A stretch of DNA of 64,000 nt from Daphnia pulex (GCF_021134715.1 NC_060025.1:6324001-6388000); one strand, 5' to 3'. Positions 21,364-33,479 are shown, counted from the stretch's first letter. Numbers and translations: made by a program. The notes: a model not told the origin generated them from the letters alone.

Positions 21364-22978
21364 TGTTATCCCGGTGTAGAAAGGACCTCACTGAAGACCA
21401 AACTAATTTGCTTTCTGCCCTGAACGACTTTTTGGCCGACGCAATCAATCGAGATCATACCATGCAGATCGCAGGATATTCTGGAGGACAACTTTATAGA
21501 AAACGAAATCGTTAAAGAATGGATAAATTGGCCAATTCCTTCCAAATGGATAACGAAGACAAGGCAACAGACGTTCCAGGTGATCGTTTCAAGTCAATGA
21601 ATGCGTCGCTATCAGACGACAGTTGGACGCCACAACTGAAATTGCTGATCAAAGAAACGTGCGAGACTTTTTTTCTGCCCAAAACGGTGGTTGATGTTCA
21701 GAACGAAGACGGAAAGGAAATGATTTCCATCAAGGGGTCGCCGTTTTTGTCAGCCAAATTCTCCAAGAAATGATCGACTTGAAAATACAAAATTCAAACA
21801 CGTGTACAAGAAATTCAAATCGTTGGACTCTTGTCCGTTCACGTTGACTGTGACTTGGAATCGAAAGATTGGCACGGAATGAACGTGGCCATTGTCACCG
21901 ATAACAACTCTATGTCGACAAGGAAGTGTGTTGGGATGTATGCGGACAGCACGGCAACGATCAATCGGAAGGTAGGCCTAAATACAATTTTATTTGTCGC
22001 ATTACCGTCGCGATGTGAGAAGACTTACTGATTTAGGGGAATCTGTGGAACCGGGCGAGAGCGGCGGCAACATTCACGTCATTTGTGAAGAAATGATCAA
22101 TACCAAGAAATGGACGATAGGCTAATATCGGACGGGGGCGACGGAAGAGACGGACATAACGGCGCCTTTAGAAAAATTGGACCGGATGGAAAAGAATCGT
22201 TTCACCGCAAATGGACGAAGGAAGAATTTAAAGAGGCTTTTCCGACCATGTCGACATTTGGCGATTCGGCCAACCAGGAAGCGATGAAAACTGTCCTGAA
22301 GACTCTCCAAGAAATCCTGCCGGTCAACTCTCGCAACAACGGGAGAGACGTATAAGGCCAATTACCCAAAAACCAAGAGGGTTTCTACATCAGTGGCTTA
22401 ACCAGAAACGAGAATGAAAAATGCAGATAATATATACAAAAGCAAAGAAGACACGCCATACGTTAATTTATTCTAGAGGTAACCCGAAGTAACATAAACA
22501 AATTTGTCTTCATATTTCTTAAATTAAGATGGCTGATTTTGATTTGTAACCGTAGGGAGCAAAATTGGACAAGGGGGGATACGGTGGCTATATTACCATT
22601 GAATATTTGAGGAGCGAAGAAGCAGAGAACAATAAGATGGAACTGTCTGTCCCTTTGGTTGGCAGAGATGGGCAACAACCGTCGGCTGTGAGGATGGATG
22701 TCTATGAGGCAAAGGGTTCCGTCGGTAGAACAGGCAAACCAGTCGGAGATGTCGGTTTCATCCATCGTGTGAAAAAGAAGGATAAAAATAATGAAGGCGA
22801 AGGACACTACTTTGGTTTTGACAATGACGTTAGACTCGAATTTCCAAACTTCTTAAATTTCGCTTTTTCCTCAATTGGTTTCCCGAAAGAAATGTCGACA
22901 TGTCTAAATGCACACCGGTGGATAGTAGTTACAAGCATTAGACTCTATATAGTCTATAGACATACAGGTGCTACGTAA
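21364..22978 (+). pseudogene. Gly/Asp-rich uncharacterised arthropod gene, frameshifted
   Basis: Forward strand. A first frame opens with ATG at 21364 (MLSRCRKDLTEDQTNLLSAL) and meets a stop at 21512; further open stretches are 21519-21773, then 21820-21971 (VDCDLESKDWHGMNVAIVTD) with donor AAG|GTAGGC, acceptor at 22037, then GESGGNIHVICEEMINTKKW, a Gly/Asp-rich repeat (SDGGDGRDGHNG, 22125) and EEFKEAFPTMSTFGDSANQE to 22355. A later exon from 22559 (acceptor CCGTAG) reads KLDKGGYGGYITIEYLRSEE and TGKPVGDVGFIHRVKKKDKN. The pattern resembles large uncharacterised arthropod proteins with collagen-like GGDGRDGQNG repeats; I cannot name a function. At least two frame changes are required to join the pieces, so this looks decayed. 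Confidence 0.5.
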
Positions 22979-25900
22979 CAGGTCATTATCAAACCGAATA
23001 ATAGCCCGCCTATATATTCTACTCGGTGTTTTCTCATCAATGCCATTCTCCCGTACTATTAGATAATAGCAGCAGCAGCAGTCGGGTTGGCGATTACATC
23101 TATGATACCCTATTTATTGGCGTGTATCATTAAGAAACCGGCATGCAGCAACATGGGAAACGGGCCTCCGAGTTCCAGCACCCGCCCAGCCCAGTACTGT
23201 ACAATTCCAACCCGCAGAATGTCGTGAGCCTCTCTCGAAATGAAAACCCATAAAAAAGTAAACGCGCTGAGAAATGCGCCCCCCTCTCCCCCAAAAGAAA
23301 AAAAGAAATAAAGAAATAAGGGGAAACAAGCGAAAAAGAACAAAAGGCTGGATGGAAAAGGGAAGAAGAAGACATTGCGGATGCATTATCGATCGGCGAC
23401 GGTAGCCTTAGTAGCTGTAATACAGCCGGCCAATGCCCAACGTCCGACAAGACAATACTTGTAATAAATACAACTGGCCATCAGGACAGTTATTGAATTG
23501 TCTCTCTGCTCGATCCTCTTGGTTTCATCTTTATTTTGTTTTGTTTAAAAGCTAAAATTCTTTATTTCTTTCTCTCGTGTGTTTTATCTGCGGAGGGGAA
23601 ACATTTCGGGAAAAGCAATTTCATTCAAATTTCGACGTTGATTTTATTCAATTTCATCGTCCAGGGTAACAGTTTTATTTTCGCTGACATCGACTGACTG
23701 TCGGCATATATCGGGCGAATATTTGGCCGCATGATTGGCTTCATCGCCAGTCTGATATAAGAAGATCTGATATGGCCGCAGACATCTCCATTGCGCTGGT
23801 CGCGCTTCTCTCCTCAATAATTGATAAAAGACGAACCAGGAAAAATGTTGAGACTTAATCGTCTTTCGGTGGTTAGAATAAGGAGAGTCTCTTTCACTTT
23901 TCGAGTGTTGTTCGTTACATCTCCCGCGAGAGAGCCGCGTGCGTTTAGAATTCTCCGCGGGAAAAATCTCTTACGCTGATGAGGAGAAAAGGGCACGGCC
24001 CACTAAGCATTCATCACGTCCGATTGAACTCCAAGTCGCCAGTTATATATACATATGGGAGGAATCTATTCCGTTCTTTTTATATCCTTGGTATCAAATA
24101 AAAATAAAAGTATGGGGCCACGCCTAGTGCCGGTAGCAACTTTCTTTCTACATCGTAAAGATTCACGTGGGCGCTCAAACAGCCGTACAAGCAACTGTAT
24201 ATGCTTATTTCTGAGAATTTGATGACCAGAACAGCAGTCAAAACTAGGATATCTTGATGGTGGCTCAGACCTCAAATCTGAACACAGAAAAAGTTAGGTT
24301 ACATGGTGCAAACATATTTTAAAGTGCCATGCATCGACAGGGGGTTAATCCATGACAAAGGCTAGTCAGGAACTCACAAATTCGGTACAGGTTAAACTCT
24401 TATATTTGTACTAGGTTGGTGTTCTTAGTTTTATTCAACGACTAAATCATCAATCAGTCACGTACTTTTCCGATCGTTCAGTTTTCTTTGAAATCTTTTC
24501 TCGTCTCTTTTTTTTCAAAACTTGTAAAACGAAAAAGCAGACGACACTCATCTGAAATTAAGATATCGATACTAAGAAATTAAAAATCGACCTCCCCCTT
24601 AATCAAAATTGCGATAAAATCGGTTTTCTCACCCGCGTTCGACATCCGCTGAACGGATCGGGATTATTTTAGTATCAAAAAGTTTCTTTCAAAAGTTTTA
24701 CTTAACTCCCCTAGGTACAGTCAGCAGTAAAGTTAAAAGTAAAAATATAAAACCCGTAGATACTAATTACTTTAAGACCAGAAACCCACGTCGCAATAAC
24801 ACTTCTCGGGAGTCGGGACCGTCTTGGAAGCCAAGAGAGAATATCATGTAATACTTATAGGTGATAATCTATTTCGACGAAGTAAATTTCTTTGAGTTTT
24901 TCCTTTTTCTGCTGATGACCGTAGAAAATGACGAGGACGGCCAAAGTCCAGTCGGTAAATAAATACCGGACAATTCTCTACAGGGAATGACCATCATCGA
25001 TCAGCAGGCGGATGGAATTATGTCCATCCATCATCCGCTTAGACTCCATCCTTTATTCCCTTATGAAGGCTAGTTATTCTCTACATTTCGGCTGCTTCCC
25101 TTTTCTTCCCAGCAGCAGTGATCAAATCTGCTGATGTATACGGGATCCAACTGCATTTTGTATGGTGACATCAGAGTCAATCAACGAGGTTACGTTGAGA
25201 TATGCATACTACATCACTTGATCTTCAAGTTGGCTGACGTGATGGATGCAGCCCAGTCCATAGCAGCAGCAGCCCCAACAGCAGAAAACCCCCCCAAAAA
25301 GGGCAAGGAGCGTGGACAAATAGTTTGCCCAATAAATCGTTTTGGCGAGATTATAATATCCTGCTGGATGTTCTTGTTGCCATCTCGGCTGCGTATCTTT
25401 TTCTCGTACTGTATAAAATAACTATATTTCCCCTCCCGTAAAGAAAAATCAAAAATCAAAAAGCCATTCCTCATCAGTTTCACTCAACTCTCTAGAAAGT
25501 TGTTGTTGTTGGGAGATCGTGATTTCGTGAGACGACGGGGGATATAACACGCGCACGTCCTACTGCTGTAGTCCTACTGCTGTGGATAAGCTTCCTATAT
25601 GTGTAAGCGCGTGTAAATATACATTCGAGAGAAGAGATATCACTATTACAACACAATGTGGAAGGACTTGTGGGTTTTGTCCCAATTATTTATTCCGCCG
25701 CTCAACCCACGTACGGGTCTCTCCTTGAGAAAATTCAAATCTCTGAGATTGATTGATTGAACCAAACAATTATAGGACCATACTTTGAATATTGATCAAA
25801 TAACAACAACCACATCCAAAAAATCCAACGGAATTGAAAACAATCTATGCATTGCATATCACTTCACTTATCAAATTAAAGCAGTTCTTGGAAATGCTGT

Positions 25901-25980
25901 TATTTTTTGCTACAAGCACCTTTTAGCCGTTAGAGTTGGTTTTTCCCAAAAAAAAAGACGTTACCTACAACTTGTCATTA
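22979..25980. other. 3 kb intergenic stretch, no gene recognised
   Basis: Contains an (AGC)n microsatellite at about 23069-23083, low-complexity tracts and only short, overlapping open frames on both strands with no motif I recognise. Confidence 0.5.
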
Positions 25981-26009
25981 CTTGTTAAAAAATATCTTCA
26001 GAAATAGTC

Positions 26010-26410
26010 ATGTATGGTTATTGTGCATACCATTACTCGAAAGACAGTTTTGGGCAGTTGCGGGCATAGTGACCTCGAACAGTGCACTAATTACACAGTG
26101 TCCTTCACATTTTTTTATTGTTCTTTCTTCTGTTTCTCTTCTTCTTGTTGCCACCTGCTGCATTTCTTCCAGCCAAATATGCCATATTTTCATTTATATC
26201 CAAATTTTCCACACCAACTATATTTGCCGCCCTCACCCCCAACCAATGCAATCCCATGGTTATTACCCTGTCAACAGCATCCTGAATTATGCAAACCATT
26301 CCCTCCTCAGAAGCAGTGCAGCAGGTGGCAATTTGGCCTTCAAAATCGGTTATTGTACGCCGCACTTTTTCAATTCCTTCTGTTCTTATTCTAAGGGGAA
26401 GTAATCAATA
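26010..26410 (-). mobile_element. Retroelement gag fragment with degenerate zinc knuckle
   Basis: The reverse strand has an open frame from about 26395 (TITDFEGQIATCCTASEEG, later MAYLAGRNAAGGNKKKRNRR) that ends in a basic run. After a frame change, TVRGHYARNCPK with an upstream C-x2-C matches a retroviral-type zinc knuckle, interrupted by a stop inside its first loop. The basic stretch followed by a CCHC knuckle is the usual order in LTR-retrotransposon gag proteins, which package element RNA. Copia versus Gypsy cannot be decided. Broken by at least one indel and one stop. Confidence 0.55.
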
Positions 26411-26419
26411 GTTGAAAGC

Positions 26420-26930
26420 AATGTTTGCACAAATATAAGCAGGAATAACGGTATTACATACCTGGAATTGAATTCTGTAGTGGATTGCTTGAATTCCTTG
26501 CCCATATCAGAAACTTTCACCCATTCACGTTCTTCTATTCCTACCCACTTCAAAAGATAGTGGAATTTTCCGTGAAAACTTCAGTGGAGAAAAAATGAAA
26601 GATATTACTGCTAAGAACAGTACATAAATATTTAAAATTAAAAGTTTTCCAAATATTACTATTTCAAGTTTTGACAATAAGCAAAACAATCACGTTCTTT
26701 GAAAAACAGGCAGAATAAAAATGGTTTCCTTTACTTAGTTGGACTACAACACACACCATAAAATTTGTAATAATTGACGTATACTACATGTAACTTTTCA
26801 ATGGCACAACAGTCATTCAAAACATAAAAACTTTTTTTCAATTACCAACCCTTTTACGCAAATGTTTTCTAACTCGTTCACTGCAGGCAACATTTTCTTG
26901 GTTGTTTATACCAAATATGGTATAAACCAT
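26420..26930. other. Intergenic, nothing recognised
   Basis: AT-rich, no open frame or repeat of note; contains GGTATAAACCATAT-like dyad just before repeat R1. Confidence 0.4.
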
Positions 26931-26934
26931 ATCG

Positions 26935-27340
26935 GTCTCCAACACCGACTGCGTTATCTTATAGCAAATAAGACGAAAGGTAAAATCGATGTAACGTTCC
27001 ATTCCTTTTATGTAATTTCTGCATTATTAGGCTAGAAAATGATCTCGCGAAAGAAAAGAAGAGAGCGACAAAAGGCAAAGAAAGTTGTCGAAAGGAATTT
27101 TTTTTAAAATAATGGTAACAAAAGGGGATCGATTTTGATGGTTGAAGGTGGAGAAGAGATTGTGACATAAATGGTAGTGTAAGAGGCAGGTTCGTTAGTG
27201 GTAGAGAAAGATGCAGTTAGTGGAGTAGAGGTAGGTTCGGATGAGGAAGGATTAGGTCCAACTGAGGAAAGAAGAGGAAGGTGTAGAAGAAGAAGGAAAA
27301 AATAGAAGTAGGGTTGAAGAGGAAGAATATATCTACCTTG
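26935..27340. repeat. Dispersed repeat R1, copy 2
   Basis: Shares with copies at 10826 and 35995 the blocks CTCCAACACCGACTGCGT, GCTAGAAAATGATCTCGCGA, AAGAGAGCGACAAA and GATGCAGTTAGTGGAGTAGA. It directly follows (in reverse-strand sense) the hAT transposase remnant, which raises the possibility that R1 is the 3' part of that element or of its non-autonomous derivative. Confidence 0.85.
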
Positions 27341-27359
27341 TGGATGAAATCGTCCTCAA

Positions 27360-27900
27360 ACTTGAAACCATACCTTGGCTTTTCAGCGAGGGTCGAATGT
27401 TGACGCTAATTTGTACAGCGTGTTTTGTTCAAATGGGGCGAAAAGATTCTTGATAGCTTCGAGCATTTTCTTCTTCACAGAAATTAAGATAGGATGATGC
27501 TCTTGCGGGTCATCATCTTCTTCACCATCTTTTAAATGATGTTCCTCCAGCCCAAAAGGAAATTCGTCCATATCGTCGAAATCCGCGTCCATATCTCCCC
27601 TGATGTAGCAGGCCAGCTTCATGCATGCGGCCCAATGGTGGGCAGAACGCTGGAAAGGTCTGGAGTGTGGTCTCTTTGAATCAGCCCAGAGCTTTCTTTG
27701 AAAGTTTTCAGGAACTCTAGTAGCTGCTGAAGAAGTTTTCATTCTGAGTAGTTGATTTTCAGGTCGGACTTGCGGAAGTCAAGCGGCTCGTTGATGACAC
27801 GAAAATTCTCTAGAATGGACTGTACCTGTATACACAGGCTATTCCATCTAGCCTTGCAGTCCGTCTTGAGCGTGGCATATTTTTATGGATGTTGGTGGTA
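27360..27900 (-). mobile_element. hAT-family DNA transposase remnant
   Basis: Reverse strand, in two frames: KARWNSLCIQVQSILENFRV and INEPLDFRKSD, then LLEFLKTFKESSG and LSSVLPTIGP, then KKMLEAIKNLFAPFEQN and LYKLASTFDPR. The order TRWNS / LLxFLxPFxxATxxLS / AxxLDPR is characteristic of the C-terminal half of hAT transposases. An acidic insertion (GEEDDDPQEHH) precedes the last motif. Stops and at least two frame changes separate the pieces and the N-terminal BED finger and the final dimerisation motif were not found. hAT transposases cut and paste DNA; this copy is inactive. Confidence 0.7.
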
Positions 27901-28010
27901 TTTCTATTTTATGGATAAACACAATAAAATAGAAAGAAAGCCGATTGGAAAACAAGTTAATAATGAGCTTTAGAAAACTGTCTTATCCTTGAAAAATCTC
28001 TCCTCTTACT

Positions 28011-28443
28011 TTGCCAATGTTACCTGGTCAAGCAACCATGGACACCTTGCGACTTGTACGATGTCATAGCGATTCCCTATCAGCCTCTAGTATTTCCTTA
28101 TTTCCCGTGAACGACTCGGTCGTTCACGGGAACTCCAAGACCGTCAACCAAGCTGCTTTCTTCAAACCACCACACCCAAAACATGCAAAAAAAGCACATA
28201 AAACAATCAGCGTGTCGGTTTGTCGGAATGCAGTCCATCAACATTACGAACTTTTCGTGGACGTTGAGTTCCCGAAATTACGTTATCTTCAAGACAGCAA
28301 GAGAAATTTCTCCCGAACAGCATGAAATACAAGATGACGACCAAACTACAGTCGTCAGATTTTGGCGTGTAGCAACAAACGGTTCAAAAGACGGAGCAAG
28401 TATATTACGCACAATATTTTCGGACGAAAAGAAAGGAGATTAA
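28011..28443 (+). other. Unrecognised ORF fragment containing a perfect palindrome
   Basis: Two overlapping forward frames are open: 28011-28325 and 28183-28443 (ending EIQDDDQTTVVRFWRVATNG and FSDEKKGD). The second looks more protein-like after about 28250, suggesting a frame change within a former coding region. A 31-bp palindrome lies in it. No family recognised. Confidence 0.25.
28102..28132. repeat. Perfect 31-bp palindrome (14-bp arms, 3-base loop)
   Basis: TTCCCGTGAACGAC, then TCG, then its exact reverse complement. Same arm and loop size as the palindrome at 17971 but a different sequence. Confidence 0.95.
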
Positions 28444-30170
28444 AACATTTGGAATGGAAATGTTTAAAATCAGTCTAGATCAAATTTAAATTTCAAAACG
28501 AGTGTATTGAATTGTAATAATTAGAGACCATGCTTTTGATCAGTGTTTTGTTAAGTTTTAGGCGGAAAGTCTGCCAATACCCCCCCCCCCTGTTGTGGCC
28601 TATGAAATCGAATTCACCACAGCTTTAAGATGTGATGTGACGACAGCTGTCATCACTTATAATTTAACTACCATTAGCAATCAATTAATTGTTGCATTTC
28701 AATTGGCAACCATCAATCGCCATTGAAAAAAGCATCAATCAATAAATATTACGTTACATTGCACATGCATAATCATTAAATACTTATATTTACGGTTACC
28801 ATATCAAACGAACAGAAGAGTGCAGACATATATTGAAGACACTTTATTCACCACAAAAGACAATGTCCACATAGTAATTATATAAATCCTTTAAATCAAA
28901 ACGCGGTGATAGTAAAAGCAGTCAAAAGTATCCTATCAAATGGAATTGGTTCTTATAACTTAACTCATATTCTTAGTAAAACGAATAGTTTAGTGTATTT
29001 TAAGCACAGTGTATTGGAGAAAATAAACCATATAATAATCTTTGAAACAAAATATTACTTAGACCCAGATTTATCAGAGATGGTTCAAGGGATATGAGTC
29101 GTCAAACGTTGGTTCGGCCGTAGACAAAAAATTACTTTTTTTCAATTGTGATTGAGATGGAGAGTTTAGAAGATACATCGGATGGTGAGAATAAGTTACA
29201 GAGTTTGATGTCTTGACTGATTTCGGATATACATAGAAAATAAACGGCAATCAATTGATTATTCGTCGAAGGAGATTGCTCAATGAACTAGTACTAAAAG
29301 AGAAGTCTAGGGCAAAACTTCTTGTGAATGAGTTGTTGAATGAAAAATGGAAATCTGCCAGGGATTTTTGGATTCCCGACAGGAACAGTGGACGTACTGG
29401 AATGATAATCGGCAAATATGTCCCACTGATAATAGAACCCCCTGACTTCGTAGTTTAGCGAATAGGAATGAATGACTGGAATATAATTCGGCAGTTTCGG
29501 TGTTTCGAACAATTGCTGCGGTACAAGCTGCCAAAAGACGTTGTTTTCTAAATTTCTTTTAGACCGTCGCTGGTGTCGATCCCTTCGCACCTATTTTATT
29601 TCGAAAACTTGGTTAAAATTGTATAAAAAGAAGACGAAGAGGAGAGAAACTTTTCAAATGTAAAAGATCCCACCCTCTCCAATTAAATAAATAGTTTTGC
29701 AAATTGCTACAGTGATAAATCCAAGTAATGTAGTGAGAAATGAAAATATTTTAAACTTGATAACATTATGAGGATTATCAAGATAGGTCCAAATCCCAAA
29801 TGATGACAAAAAAACTTTAGTTTTCAAACATAAGAAAAGCAATTGCTTTGAAAAAAGTAATGAAGACTGGTGATTACGTATTAATTCTCTGGAAAAAGAT
29901 AGGTATGTTTTGTCTGCAATTTGAGATAAATATTTGTTGACTTCAATATTTGAAAATAGACAGAAACAACAATCTTTCTTGTTCAGTTCAACCCGTATTT
30001 ACTGTTAAAAATCTGAACCAACTACAAAATCCACAGATCTGTGACAAAATAGAAAGCAGACTTCACAATAGGGTATCGCCTAAGGATTGTAAGTCACATA
30101 TGGGTTATGTGGTTTCACGTGGTAAATTCAAAACCTATTCTCCAAAAATCAATGTGTGTTTTGTTTATAA
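28444..30170. other. Intergenic, nothing recognised
   Basis: AT-rich with a poly-C run near 28579. The short frame 29255-29458 (KLLVNELLNEKWKSARDFWI) looks protein-like but has no recognisable family or splice context. Confidence 0.4.
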
Positions 30171-30173
30171 TAG

Positions 30174-31387
30174 GAACAAAAACTGCTTTTGAGAAGAACG
30201 CTGAAAAAACTATAGAGGATTTTCACAAATTATTAATTTCTTTGAACAATTCAGAATCCAGCAGCAATGAAGACGTCAGTGAAGAAGAAGATGACGGTGG
30301 TAAGAATCAGGGTGATGAAGAAGATCAATCCGACAAAGATGATAGTTGTATTGAAGAGAACGCAATATCAAGTTCTACTGGGAATAAACATGATCAACCA
30401 ATTGAAACTTCAATTTCTAGCAGGGTAATTAAATTTAGTTGCTGGCTAATGAGATCCATTATTTAATAGTTTTTTTAGTTGATAGAAACGCTGAACAAGA
30501 TTGCAGTAACCTTTCAGCAGGAGCTAAAAAACAAGTATGTTCAAACTCCCTGTTATAGCGCTATCAATTAGTTGATTTTTACTGCCAACTTTTTAAATAA
30601 ATGCTTATTTATATCATATCTTTTATTTGAAATTTCAGCATCATGTTGACGGAGTCACCGATCCAAAACCTTGGCCAGTTTGAAAAGCTTTCTGGCAAAA
30701 AAGGAAGAAAAAATTGGGAAACTGGGGGATGAAAACCAGCAGTTGAAAGATGAAAACCTGTTTCTGCAAGATGGTATTAATCTTCTTTGAATTATTTTTA
30801 CATGGCAGGGATAAAATACTTTGTTAAGAGCCATAGAGCAGTTCCTGATCTTTTTTAAGACTACCGCTGCTGTGTAATATTCCCTTTATTATGATTCTTA
30901 TTGCGCATTCACAGGATTGCCCCAGATTATTTCCAAGTTGACGAAATCTTACAAATCTGAACAAACACCTGAAAGATGGGGAAAAGAGGAAGTGCAGAAT
31001 GCATTGGTATGCAATTTATTTATTATTCATGTATATTTTTTTCAAGTATGTAATGTTTAAACTAATCTCTTTAGTCGAAGCTAGAACTGAGCTCTAGAAA
31101 TGTAAAACAACTAAGAAGGAAAAAAAAATCTTCGCTCTTTGCTCGTACATGCCTGAAATTTTGTTTTGATGAAGATGTGCTCTCCTGATCTGTTGTTGTT
31201 GGGGGCAATCAGCAGAAAGATGCTGAGACCCCCAAACTGGACTCTGATGTCTTAGAGAACATATGTGGTAGGCTTTCAATTTTGAGTTATTATTAATTAT
31301 TTATTCTAATGTCTTTTTTCACGCTGTAATCTATTTAGATTTGGAAATGGCACGTTTCCCTGATGCAGAGCGAAAATCTATTATGAG
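30174..31387 (+). pseudogene. BEN-domain-like gene, six exons, frameshifted and truncated
   Basis: Forward exons with good splice sites: 30174-30424, 30479-30534, 30639-30773, 30915-31006, 31075-31267, 31339-31387. The protein begins with an acidic Ser-rich stretch (SEEEDDGGKNQGDEED), then coiled coil (KKEEKIGKLGDENQQLKDEN), then a region resembling a BEN domain: SLFARTCLKFCFDEDVLS, KDAETPKLDSDVLENIC and ARFPDAERKSIMS. BEN domains bind DNA in chromatin regulators. Lesions: a frame change in exon 3 near 30655, and a TGA at about 31186 between FDEDVLS and SVVV. The last exon stops exactly at the hairpin element beginning at 31387. The BEN assignment is by pattern and is moderate. Confidence 0.5.
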
Positions 31388-31492
31388 TACAGTATCCTGC
31401 ACGGAAACTGGGACAGCCGCTAGGTGGTTCTTACGAGTATCCTACATAGAACCCCTAGCGGCTGTCCCAGTTTCCGTCCAGGATACTGTACA
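31387..31492. repeat. Long hairpin (foldback) with about 45-bp arms
   Basis: The left arm (31387-31431) GTACAGTATCCTGCACGGAA... CAGCCGCTAGG and the right arm (31448-31492) are reverse complements with about two mismatches, separated by a 16-base loop. A transcript would fold into a nearly perfect stem. Could be a tiny foldback/MITE element or a recent inverted duplication. Confidence 0.95.
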
Positions 31493-32020
31493 TTTACTCT
31501 AACAACAAGAGACGGGAACAATAAATAAAAGGATAAGTGAATTAAAAGAGGTACGTGTACTCTGTATGCTGCGTATGCTATGTTTGATGTGTGTACTGCA
31601 TACTGCGAAATAAAGTCAATCGAAATTGCAATAATATATGTCGATAACACTGAATAAGCATTAAGAAATATCCGAACCGTCATAGTATAATCAGCGAAAA
31701 ATCAAGAGGGATACTTATTAACCATATAAATATCACAGATGTATAGGTCAAGGTATAATCACCCAAACCTCGTAACATAGATGGAGATATCAAAGATTAA
31801 TCAATGAAACTTGAAGGCAACCAGTGAATAATCACGGAATAATAGTTGAGAGATCACGATTAATCACCATTTGGTCCGTTGTCGACATTCATTCCATCTT
31901 GATTTTCTGCTAAACATTTTCTTCGGTATTTATCTGGCTTTCCCTTCATCATTTTCTTGTATAATTTTCCATCTCAAATTGGTTTGGCTTACAGGAACTT
32001 GTTTGAATACCTTCTAGATA
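31493..32020. other. Intergenic, nothing recognised
   Basis: Short A/T-rich spacer between the BEN-like and DUF4806-like remnants; no open frame of interest. Confidence 0.4.
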
Positions 32021-32029
32021 AGAAAAACG

Positions 32030-33420
32030 TTATTTTTTATAATTACAATTTTGAACTAACCAAATTTGGAATACATACCAAACACCGTCTAAAGTAATTA
32101 TTGAATGCTGAAGAACATGTTTTTGTATCGATCCATTTTTTGGTTTTTCTTCACAGTTTACATGGGCCATAACTTTGATCGAAAAAACTGATTTCCAAGC
32201 CCGTTGTAAACAGTCACTCACAGACGTCCATCCTAGTGAACTGATCATACTGACCTATAAAGACAAGAAAATGAATTGTATCTTAAAAAATCGTATTCAC
32301 TGTAATTTTAAGTACCAATTGATAATAATTGTCTTTGTCCAGTAATTTTTGTTCCAACTCTTTTATTTCTTCTATATTTTACTTTTACTTTATTTCTTCA
32401 AGGGTGCGATTTAAAAAGTGGGATTTTCTGCTGCTGGTAAAACAGCAGCCAGGGTGAGATTATTCAACTTTCCATCCATTATGTCCAGTTTGTCCATAGG
32501 ATTTGTTAATGTTTCGTTTTGTTTCAATGTTTCCCTCACCAACTTTTTACAATTTTCTCAAAACCTGAAATTAAAATAAAGCATTTAATTATGAAACTAT
32601 AGCATATTAGAGAAAATTACTAATAGGATATCTCGAGTATACCTTCCGTGTTAGTTAGCTGAGCAACAACAACTTGATCGATCTCACCCATTTCTCTTCT
32701 AACTACAGACGATGAACCAGCAGTTGACGATGGAAAGTTAACATTAAACAATGTAAATGTTAAATGATGGCTTTTAAGAGCATTAGCATTGGAACGTTCT
32801 ACTGTAAATAGTGTGCTGTTGTCAGATATTGACGGTACAGACACGAGAGAATCGACACAATACGACTGACTGTATTCTGCGTTTTGTTGAAAGAACTGCC
32901 CGGGTATATTATAACCTTGTCTGGTTGTTCGAACAGCATTTTCAGACAATTCTGGAGGAATAGAAGGAGTTTCAAATTGAGTGGGCCCGTACTTTCCGAC
33001 AGTACTTGCACCACCGCTGATATCTTGTGATTCATCAACGGTGAATCGTTTTCTTGGTCTCTTATTCCTATATGGCCTTTACCCATATTTTGTTGTGTTT
33101 GGTTTTCATATGTAGAGTTGATATCAGATTGGACAGCAGCTACATTATCTTTTGCACGAGAGGCCTGATACGAATCTGAAAAATAAATATGTTGTGAATA
33201 TGAACTGCAATATAACAATAACAATAAAACAACAATAAAGCAAACCAAATGTTCCCCCGATCTTACACTGATAAAAAAACTAATCTGGTTGTGGAGTTTT
33301 ACGCTTCACTGAAGCCCTCTCCCCAAGTGTCTTAGGATACCAGCACTGTGTCCCTTCGTTAACCCAAAAATCAGTGACAGTGGCAACATAAGGGTCCGTT
33401 GCAGTAGTTAAATCAACCAG
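32030..33420 (-). pseudogene. DUF4806-type uncharacterised gene, pseudogene
   Basis: Reverse-strand exons: about 33420-33280 (VATVTDFWVNEGTQCWYPK, a typical N-terminal module of arthropod DUF4806 proteins), 33175-32643 (low complexity, Ser/Asn-rich), 32564-32316 (TLEEIKELEQ-like, KLLDKDNYYQL) and about 32255-32030 (MISSLGWTSVSDCLQRAWKS, then a lysine-rich tail). The last two together resemble DUF4806, found in many arthropod multicopy genes of unknown, possibly transposon-linked, function. Lesions: a frame change near 33085 (QNMGKG versus RPRKRF frame), another near 32430, and stops within 32564-32316. Splice signals remain clear. Confidence 0.55.
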
Positions 33421-33479
33421 AAAATATTATCCAGATTAAACCTGCCAACAGAGATGAATTTTAGTATTTGATAATGACG

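Noticed and set aside
22463..22807. Reverse open frame in the Gly-rich gene
   Set aside because: Shadow of the forward exon starting at 22559, which has the better protein pattern.
23110..23450. Overlapping reverse open frames
   Set aside because: Low-complexity, no motif and three frames open at once; composition artefact.
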